Assembly (NCBI GenBank): GCA_017464045.1
Contig: JAFUEG010000178.1
Coordinates: 1 to 7,132 of the forward strand
DNA: 7,132 nt
DNA from: Lachnospiraceae bacterium
GTDB taxonomy: Bacteria > Bacillota_A > Clostridia > Lachnospirales > Lachnospiraceae
Direction of reading: 5' to 3'
Position numbers and translations under genes: made by a program. Below, piece after piece: positions 1 to 3,942 of this stretch (position 1 is the first letter of the stretch; every line of letters starts with the position of its first letter). The notes below the pieces were generated by a model. That model was not told the DNA's origin. It searched no databases and was given only the letters and a program-made list of their open reading frames with translations.

Positions 1-169
1 ATTTTTATACAATATGGTACGCATAATCATGGGAACTCTTCTTAAGTGCGGTATGGGGATGTATGAACCTGAACATGTAAAAGAAATCCTTGAAGCCTGT
101 GACAGAGCCAAGGCAGGCCCTAAATCCGAGGCTTGCGGACTAACGCTTGTTGGAATTGAGTATCTGTAA
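1..169 (+). CDS. truA: tRNA pseudouridine synthase A, C-terminal end (partial)
   Basis: Only the last 55 codons are in the window; the reading frame runs from base 2 to the TAA at 167-169. The product is the C-terminus of TruA, which converts uridines 38-40 of the tRNA anticodon arm to pseudouridine in the cytoplasm. The visible protein begins FLYNMVRIIMGTLL, the well-conserved TruA segment close to the active-site cleft. It continues with a P-x-x-V-x-x-I-L helix and then DRAKAGPKSEACGLTLVGIEYL, matching the family's usual ending (D-R-x-x-A-G-P-x-x-x-A-x-G-L, then a final beta strand). The start and catalytic Asp lie outside the window. A hairpin terminator begins 16 nt after the stop, so this is the last gene of its transcript. 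The identification is from remembered family motifs and is strong despite the short fragment. Confidence 0.92.
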   Translation, partial: FLYNMVRIIMGTLLKCGMGMYEPEHVKEILEACDRAKAGPKSEACGLTLVGIEYL

Positions 170-184
170 TAAAATATTATTATT

Positions 185-237
185 AAAGCAGCTTATGTAA
201 TGCAATCTGCATTTGTCAAAGCTGCTTTATTTTTTAT
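185..237 (+). terminator. Two-tier hairpin terminator after truA, probably bidirectional
   Basis: A perfect 10-bp stem pairs AAAGCAGCTT (185-194) with AAGCTGCTTT (219-228). Inside it, a second 6-bp stem pairs AATGCA (199-204) with TGCATT (208-213) around a 3-nt loop. A T-rich tract (226-237) follows on the plus strand. On the minus strand the same stem is followed by an A/T-rich, mostly T tract (reading 184 down to 170), so it could also stop the convergent gene ending at 261. The position between two convergent stop codons supports this. Confidence 0.85.
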
Positions 238-260
238 TGGATATGTTAAGAACTATATGC

Positions 261-986
261 TTATACCAGTAGTATCACAAGCAGCATCCATATATAGCAT
301 ATGGTTTTAGGTATCATAAGCATGCCAAGCTTTGGCTTTTCTCTTCCCCATATAGCTACAGGAAGATAAAAGGCGAAGCTAAGTAAGACACTTATGGCTA
401 ACTGGAAGTAAAATGCTTTAGAATATATAGTTGTTATACCGGCAGCCTTAATTAAAAGTATAATCATCAGAATTCCGATTATGGCAAATGGTACATTTCG
501 TATAATCGCCCATATTTTACTTCCTTCCTTTTTGAACCATTTATTCTGCGGAAAGAGACAGAGGAATATTCTGATCATTGCAAGAATTATTATGGTTAGC
601 TCGATTTCATGATTAATTTCATAATTGGAATCACCTGTAACGATTGTGTCGCACATAACTACCATAACAAGATAGTATATCGTCATGGAGATTGATGAGA
701 TAAGATTGCCGACACCTAAAAATATTTCCTGATGCTTTAAGCTGCCTTTAAAATTTACTATAATTCTTGGAATAAGATGAAAGGCATCTCCGCAGCCGAG
801 AATGAGTGCCATCATCATTCCGAGCCCGTATCTGTATTTGGCTGTATCGGAGGATGCATTTATTCCTTTACTTCTTAGGATGATAGCAGCCGTAAAAACA
901 AATATAAGATAAAAGATGCAGAAAAAGCCTTCACCAAGTCTTGCACCGAGGGGTTTTGTGTTTTCATTTGTGTTAGTATCGCTCAT
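261..986 (-). CDS. Seven-helix integral membrane protein, family not recognised
   Basis: The protein has 241 residues from the ATG at 986-984. A TTG 15 nt upstream (1001-999) would add five residues. I prefer the ATG because AAAGGA lies a few bases upstream of it, between the two candidates. A polar Asn/Thr-rich N-terminus (1-17) precedes seven hydrophobic segments at about 20-38, 53-76, 88-113, 129-145, 158-183, 191-214 and 221-241. The last helix runs to the C-terminus. The second helix carries a polar motif, G-C-G-D-A-F-H-L-I-P-R (64-74), with Asp67, His70 and Arg74 in or beside the membrane, so it may be a functional site. There is no signal peptide, ABC motif or recognisable transporter signature. 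The gene is monocistronic, with its own promoter (1036-1064), and is divergent from the SOS-type operon. It could be a small transporter, sensor or channel; I cannot assign a function. Confidence 0.8.
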   Translation of the reverse strand: MSDTNTNENTKPLGARLGEGFFCIFYLIFVFTAAIILRSKGINASSDTAKYRYGLGMMMALILGCGDAFHLIPRIIVNFKGSLKHQEIFLGVGNLISSISMTIYYLVMVVMCDTIVTGDSNYEINHEIELTIIILAMIRIFLCLFPQNKWFKKEGSKIWAIIRNVPFAIIGILMIILLIKAAGITTIYSKAFYFQLAISVLLSFAFYLPVAIWGREKPKLGMLMIPKTICYIWMLLVILLV

Positions 987-1035
987 AGTTTTTCCTTTCA
1001 AAAATGACAGTATTAAAACTGTTTTTATTTAATTC

Positions 1036-1064
1036 ATTATATAATAAATGTTAGGTTAAGGCAA
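1036..1064 (-). promoter_or_regulatory. Probable sigma-A promoter of the membrane-protein gene
   Basis: Read on the minus strand, a -35 element TTGCCT (1064-1059) is followed after exactly 17 bp by a consensus -10 TATAAT (1041-1036). It lies about 50 nt upstream of the chosen ATG at 986. The -35 is only a partial match. Confidence 0.6.
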
Positions 1065-1142
1065 TTAAATGAAAAATAAAAAGTATAACTATAAATATAA
1101 AAAAGCTTTCTTGCTAAATATGAAAAAAATTTTTCTTATATA

Positions 1143-1171
1143 TTGAAATTAATATAAAATAAATATATAAT
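1143..1171 (+). promoter_or_regulatory. Near-consensus sigma-A promoter of the PRTase/dprA-like operon
   Basis: TTGAAA (1143-1148), a 17-bp spacer and TATAAT (1166-1171) make an almost ideal housekeeping promoter. The 60 bp upstream are extremely A/T-rich with A and T runs, suitable as an UP element. The predicted start point (about 1178) falls inside the LexA-type palindrome at 1171-1184, so repressor binding would block this promoter. Confidence 0.8.
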
Positions 1172-1184
1172 GAACATGTGTTCA
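1171..1184 (+). promoter_or_regulatory. LexA/DinR SOS box overlapping the -10 element
   Basis: TGAACATGTGTTCA contains the Gram-positive LexA (DinR) core GAAC-N4-GTTC with no mismatch, and the flanking T and A extend the symmetry. The known Bacillus consensus is CGAAC-N4-GTTCG; only the outermost pair differs. It shares one base with the TATAAT element and covers the likely transcription start, a typical repressor position. From this I infer that the downstream operon is induced by DNA damage. Confidence 0.8.
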
Positions 1185-1204
1185 TATAGAAAGGAGGAAC
1201 TACG

Positions 1205-1507
1205 ATGGTATTTAGTAATCCTTTATGGAATGACACAGGAGAAATAATAGTCTATAGTAATTATCATAAGTATTGGCTTGATAAAGAACGTAAGATAAAA
1301 AATCCTTTATTTGATATTTTTAGTGGAAGAATACTTGACTTAAAAGAAGGTAAACAAAGTGCAATTCAATATTTTTATAATTTATTGGATCCGGAAATAT
1401 GCAGTGATGTCACTACTACCGGTAATTCCTTATATGCTTGTAGGGAAATCCTTTTGGAAAAGGGAGCCCAGAAGGTTGAAATGTTTGCTTTGGGCAAATC
1501 GATTTGA
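1205..1507 (+). CDS. Shortened phosphoribosyltransferase (ComF-like) protein, possible internal deletion
   Basis: This 100-residue protein has a good ribosome binding site (AAGGAGG at 1191-1197, 7 nt before the ATG). Residues 68-75 read DVTTTGNS, the PRPP-binding loop signature of type I phosphoribosyltransferases, followed by the expected helix and strand (ACREILLEKGAQKVEMFALGK) that end ComF-like domains. The N-terminal 60 residues look like an accessory leader region. The part that should lie between, the central Rossmann-like core and the hydrophobic strand leading into the loop, is absent. Residues 60-67 (LLDPEICS) run directly into the loop, and the first acidic residue of the usual D-D/E-D pair is Ser67. 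PRTases of this class normally approach 200 residues. I infer an in-frame internal deletion near 1395-1408, so the protein is probably not an active transferase. It is the first gene of the SOS-box operon, 10 nt upstream of the dprA-like gene. Confidence 0.65.
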   Translation: MVFSNPLWNDTGEIIVYSNYHKYWLDKERKIKNPLFDIFSGRILDLKEGKQSAIQYFYNLLDPEICSDVTTTGNSLYACREILLEKGAQKVEMFALGKSI

Positions 1508-1517
1508 GGAAAAGAGT

Positions 1518-2225
1518 ATGATTTATGAAATAAAAAAATGTATTCCTTCAGACGCACATTATCCAAAAGCGTTAAATGATATATCAAAAAAACCGGATTG
1601 CTTATATTATATTGGTGATATTGATATATTGAATAATAAAAAAAGCGTAGCAATAATTGGAAGCAGAGATTGTTCTGATGAAGGTAGAAAATTGGCGTAT
1701 AATGCTGGAATTATGGCCGCTGAAATGGGATATGTTATTGTGAACGGACTTGCATATGGTTGTGATACGGAAGCCTTACTTGGCGCGCTTGATAAAAACG
1801 GTAAGTGTGCAGTCTTTTTGCCGGGAGGGCTTAATAGTATTTATCCAAAACAAAATGAAAAACTAGCTGAAAGAATTGTTGAGACCGGAGGATGTATAAT
1901 CAGTGAGTACGTCTCTTATATGAAACCTCAAAAATACACTTTTGTTGAAAGGGATCGTTTGCAAAGTGGTGTAAGTCAGGGCGTTATCGTAATTGAGACG
2001 ACTGAAAATGGTGGTACTATGCATACCGTAGAATTTGCATTAAGACAGTATCGGAGATTGGCTGCATATTCTGCTTTGCTTGTAAATAATGCATCGGGAA
2101 ATGCAATTATTGAAGGGAAAAAAGAAGCTTTTATTATTAGAGATAATGATTCACTTCTTGAATTTTATAAAAATCTTCCCGAAAGGGATGAAAATAAACA
2201 ATTGTCAATGTTTAATGATGATTAA
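1518..2225 (+). CDS. Compact DprA-like (SLOG Rossmann-fold) DNA-processing protein
   Basis: The protein has 235 residues from the ATG at 1518. GAGGA at 1506-1510, overlapping the stop of the preceding gene, is its ribosome binding site. The open frame extends back to 1359, but that part overlaps the upstream gene and has no Shine-Dalgarno site. DprA-family landmarks appear in order: YPKAL (15-19), LYYIG (29-33), VAIIGSR (44-50), VNGLAYGCD (75-83), FLPGGLNSIYP (100-110), IISEY (127-131), ERDRLQSGVS (144-153) and VIVIE (156-160). Canonical DprA binds single-stranded DNA and loads RecA during transformation. Here the usual R-N-R is R-D-R, the A-H after G-x-D is A-L, and both the N-terminal SAM domain and C-terminal winged helix are missing. 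The chain ends QLSMFNDD, resembling a sliding-clamp binding peptide. It is therefore likely a specialised SLOG paralogue rather than the competence protein, perhaps working with the PRTase-like partner. Fold assignment is confident, function is not. Confidence 0.85.
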   Translation: MIYEIKKCIPSDAHYPKALNDISKKPDCLYYIGDIDILNNKKSVAIIGSRDCSDEGRKLAYNAGIMAAEMGYVIVNGLAYGCDTEALLGALDKNGKCAVFLPGGLNSIYPKQNEKLAERIVETGGCIISEYVSYMKPQKYTFVERDRLQSGVSQGVIVIETTENGGTMHTVEFALRQYRRLAAYSALLVNNASGNAIIEGKKEAFIIRDNDSLLEFYKNLPERDENKQLSMFNDD

Positions 2226-2245
2226 TTAAAAAGGAGGGCAAAACC

Positions 2246-2587
2246 ATGCCATTTATTGATTCGAAAATAACACTTAAGGTATCGGAAGAAAAAAGAGAGA
2301 TTATCAAATCAAGATTGGGAAAAGAAATATCCATCATCGGAAAGCCTGAAAGCTTTCTAATGGTTGGATTTGAGGATGAGTATAGCTTATACATGGCGGG
2401 AAATAAGCTTGAAAAGGGAGCTTATGTTGCAGTGAGAATTTTCGGAAATGCTTCTTCGGATGCGTATGACAGACTGACAGCTGCTATATGCAATATATTT
2501 GAGGAAGAGTTGGATATACCGGCAAGAAATGTGTACGTGTCTTATATAGGCACAAAGGATTGGGGCTGGAACGGCGGAAACTTCTAG
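2246..2587 (+). CDS. MIF-like tautomerase (phenylpyruvate tautomerase-related)
   Basis: This 113-residue protein is the usual length for the macrophage migration inhibitory factor (MIF) family, cytoplasmic trimers with keto-enol tautomerase activity. Pro2 follows the start Met and would become the catalytic N-terminal proline after Met removal. Lys33, in IGKPESFLMVGF, aligns with the active-site Lys32 of MIF. The ending KDWGWNGGNF corresponds to the conserved G-W-N-x-x-x-F tail. The animal CxxC motif is absent. A strong site (AGGAGGG, about 2232-2238) precedes the ATG. The gene begins 20 nt after the dprA-like stop with no terminator or promoter between, so it is probably the third gene of the SOS-box operon. 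Its physiological substrate in bacteria is unknown to me, and co-transcription need not mean a shared function. Confidence 0.88.
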   Translation: MPFIDSKITLKVSEEKREIIKSRLGKEISIIGKPESFLMVGFEDEYSLYMAGNKLEKGAYVAVRIFGNASSDAYDRLTAAICNIFEEELDIPARNVYVSYIGTKDWGWNGGNF

Positions 2588-2595
2588 TTAAGTAT

Positions 2596-2630
2596 AAAAA
2601 CGATGCACTTCAAGCGGTGCATCGTTTTTT
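2596..2630 (+). terminator. Strong intrinsic terminator, bidirectional
   Basis: An 8-bp perfect stem pairs CGATGCAC (2601-2608) with GTGCATCG (2617-2624) around an 8-nt loop. It is flanked by AAAAA on the left and TTTTTT on the right, so it ends in a U-tract when transcribed from either strand. It lies between the convergent stops at 2587 and 2650 and would terminate both the SOS-box operon and the lipoprotein gene. Confidence 0.92.
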
Positions 2631-2649
2631 GCTTTTAAAATTATAAATA

Positions 2650-3051
2650 TCATTTTTCTTCTGTTGCAAATACCATTTCAACTGTCCCTTTTGGATTTAC
2701 CAGAGTCAACGTATTACCTGATATGGTTCCTTCCATACCTACTATGGATGATCCGTCAAAGGTAATCATGTATTTGCCGTCCACTTCTTCGATAGTGCCG
2801 TGATGACCTTCTTTTCCATTTGAAACCACACAATTAACTCCATCCGGACAACTAAATGTAGGATATAAGGATGAGTCAAAGCCATCTTTTACTTCTGTTT
2901 TCTCCCCATTTACAGTAAAGCTGACCAACTTCCAGTTGGACGTGATTGAAATTTCATCGGAGTTTTCTTTTTTACCGCATGCACCGATGATGCACATAAC
3001 AATAAGTAAAAATACAACTAAAATAAAATAATTTTTTCTTAATCTTTCCAT
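2650..3051 (-). CDS. Small lipoprotein with a lipocalin-like beta domain
   Basis: This 133-residue protein has a classic type II signal peptide: basic residues (R3, R5, K6), a hydrophobic core (8-22) and the lipobox I-G-A-C with Cys25 as the lipidated residue. The mature part of about 109 residues would be anchored on the outer face of the membrane. After a short charged linker comes SNWKLVSFTVNGE (38-50), then alternating strands and the repeat-like GTIEEVDGKYMITF and GTISGNTLTLVN units. This resembles the small lipocalin-like/META-like lipoproteins common in Clostridia, which lack a known enzymatic role. Two cysteines (SCPDGVNC) could form a disulfide. The start is supported by AAAGGGGAG upstream on the minus strand and a good promoter at 3086-3114. 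The gene is monocistronic. Lipoprotein status is confident; ligand and role are unknown. Confidence 0.85.
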   Translation of the reverse strand: MERLRKNYFILVVFLLIVMCIIGACGKKENSDEISITSNWKLVSFTVNGEKTEVKDGFDSSLYPTFSCPDGVNCVVSNGKEGHHGTIEEVDGKYMITFDGSSIVGMEGTISGNTLTLVNPKGTVEMVFATEEK

Positions 3052-3085
3052 ATTTGGATTCTCCCCTTTATATATTTTCTTCGTA

Positions 3086-3114
3086 ATTATAGCACCTTAT
3101 ATTAATTTGTGCAA
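3086..3114 (-). promoter_or_regulatory. Sigma-A promoter of the lipoprotein gene
   Basis: On the minus strand, TTGCAC (3114-3109) and consensus TATAAT (3091-3086) are separated by exactly 17 bp. The -10 lies 35 nt upstream of the ATG at 3051, with the ribosome binding site between. Confidence 0.75.
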
Positions 3115-3169
3115 ATAATCAAATTATTTTAAAACAATTATTAAAAATTCGTCAAAATGCACAATGATT

Positions 3170-3197
3170 GGAAACTTTTTTTGTGAAATTAGTTTCT
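3170..3197 (+). promoter_or_regulatory. Inverted repeat 1, candidate TetR operator
   Basis: GGAAACT (3170-3176) and AGTTTCT (3191-3197) form an inverted repeat (6 of 7 pairs) with a 14-nt spacer. The right arm touches the -35 element of the tetR promoter. The same arms and spacer recur at 3229-3256, with centres 59 bp apart. Confidence 0.6.
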
Positions 3198-3225
3198 TGT
3201 GCAACAATCATATAGATGTTACAAT
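3197..3225 (+). promoter_or_regulatory. Probable sigma-A promoter of tetR and the glycosidase gene
   Basis: TTGTGC (3197-3202) and TACAAT (3220-3225) are separated by 17 bp and lie between the two inverted repeats. The -10 is about 104 nt upstream of the tetR ATG, leaving a leader of nearly 100 nt that contains the second inverted repeat. No better promoter is visible up to the glycosidase gene. Confidence 0.6.
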
Positions 3226-3228
3226 TAA

Positions 3229-3256
3229 GGAAACTGAAAAAATAAAATTAGTTTCC
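3229..3256 (+). promoter_or_regulatory. Inverted repeat 2, candidate TetR operator
   Basis: GGAAACT (3229-3235) and AGTTTCC (3250-3256) form a perfect 7-bp inverted repeat with a 14-nt spacer. It sits just downstream of the -10, across or right after the predicted transcription start. It matches the repeat at 3170-3197 in arms and spacing, suggesting a paired operator for autoregulation. Confidence 0.65.
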
Positions 3257-3328
3257 AAAGGCGTATAAGAAAAAATTAATAATAACACACAAAGAAGAAT
3301 TCCCAAAAGAATTGAGGTGATAGCGGTT

Positions 3329-3886
3329 ATGGAGGTAAGAGAGGCTGTTTTGGAGGCCGCGATAAAGGCATTTAACCAAAAAGGGCTGAAGTTTACCATG
3401 GACGATATTGCAAAAGAGCTTTCGATGAGCAAAAAAACAATTTATACAATCTTTAAGGATAAGGAAGAACTTTCACTTGCTGCAGTTGATTATTTATTTG
3501 ATGCGGCAAAGGAGGGCGAGGAGAGAATTCTTAGGGATATGTCGCTGGGAACCGTAGATAAGCTTAGAGCGGTGCTGACGGTTATGCCGGATGGGTATAA
3601 GGATGTAAATTACGAAAACTTATATCAGCTTAGAGATAAATATCCAAACATATACAGGCATGTGGCACATAGGCTTGAAACCGGATGGGAAAGTACGATA
3701 GAGCTTATCGAAAGAGGAATTAAAGAAGGAAGCATAAGACAGGTAAATATAAGCATAGTTAAGATGATGCTTGAGGCATCATGGGAGCAGTTTTACAACC
3801 GGGATGTGTTACTAAAAAATAAGATAACTTATCAGGATGCATTAAATGAGGTTGTGGATATTATTATGAAGGGTATAGAAAAATAA
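3329..3886 (+). CDS. TetR/AcrR-family transcriptional regulator
   Basis: The protein has 185 residues from the ATG at 3329. A GTG at 3317 would add four residues, but it lies within GAGGTGA (3314-3320), which is an ideally spaced ribosome binding site for the ATG. The N-terminus is a standard TetR DNA-binding domain: helix 1 (about 5-17), then the helix-turn-helix TMDDIAKELSMSKKTIYTIF (23-42), where S34-K35-K36-T37-I38-Y39 is the family's recognition-helix signature, followed by KDKEEL (43-48). The C-terminal 135 residues are helical, as expected for the ligand-binding and dimer domain; TetR ligand domains are too divergent to predict the inducer. It lies 56 nt upstream of the glycosidase gene on the same strand with no terminator between, so it likely controls its own operon through the inverted repeats at 3170-3197 and 3229-3256. 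Confidence 0.92.
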   Translation: MEVREAVLEAAIKAFNQKGLKFTMDDIAKELSMSKKTIYTIFKDKEELSLAAVDYLFDAAKEGEERILRDMSLGTVDKLRAVLTVMPDGYKDVNYENLYQLRDKYPNIYRHVAHRLETGWESTIELIERGIKEGSIRQVNISIVKMMLEASWEQFYNRDVLLKNKITYQDALNEVVDIIMKGIEK

Positions 3887-3927
3887 AAGCAACTACAATG
3901 AATTACAAGGAATAATATCAAAAAAAA

Positions 3928-3935
3928 TAGGAGGT
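3928..3935 (+). promoter_or_regulatory. Strong ribosome binding site of the glycosidase gene
   Basis: TAGGAGGT, a full complement to the 16S anti-Shine-Dalgarno core, lies 7-8 nt before the ATG at 3943. It fixes the start and suggests high translation of the enzyme. Confidence 0.8.
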
Positions 3936-3942
3936 TTACGGA

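Noticed and set aside
987..1001. TTG start at 1001 for the membrane protein.
   Set aside because: The intervening bases form the ribosome binding site of the ATG at 986-984.
1007..1022. Short palindrome ACAGT-N6-ACTGT in the leader of the membrane-protein gene as an operator.
   Set aside because: Five-base arms in AT-rich DNA are expected by chance and there is no second copy or adjacent regulator.
1359..1517. N-terminal extension of the dprA-like gene to an ATG at 1359.
   Set aside because: It overlaps the PRTase-like gene in another frame, has no ribosome binding site, and its residues do not resemble a SAM domain; the ATG at 1518 has a well-placed GAGGA.
3317..3328. GTG start at 3317 for the TetR regulator.
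   Set aside because: The GTG is part of GAGGTGA, the ribosome binding site for the ATG at 3329.
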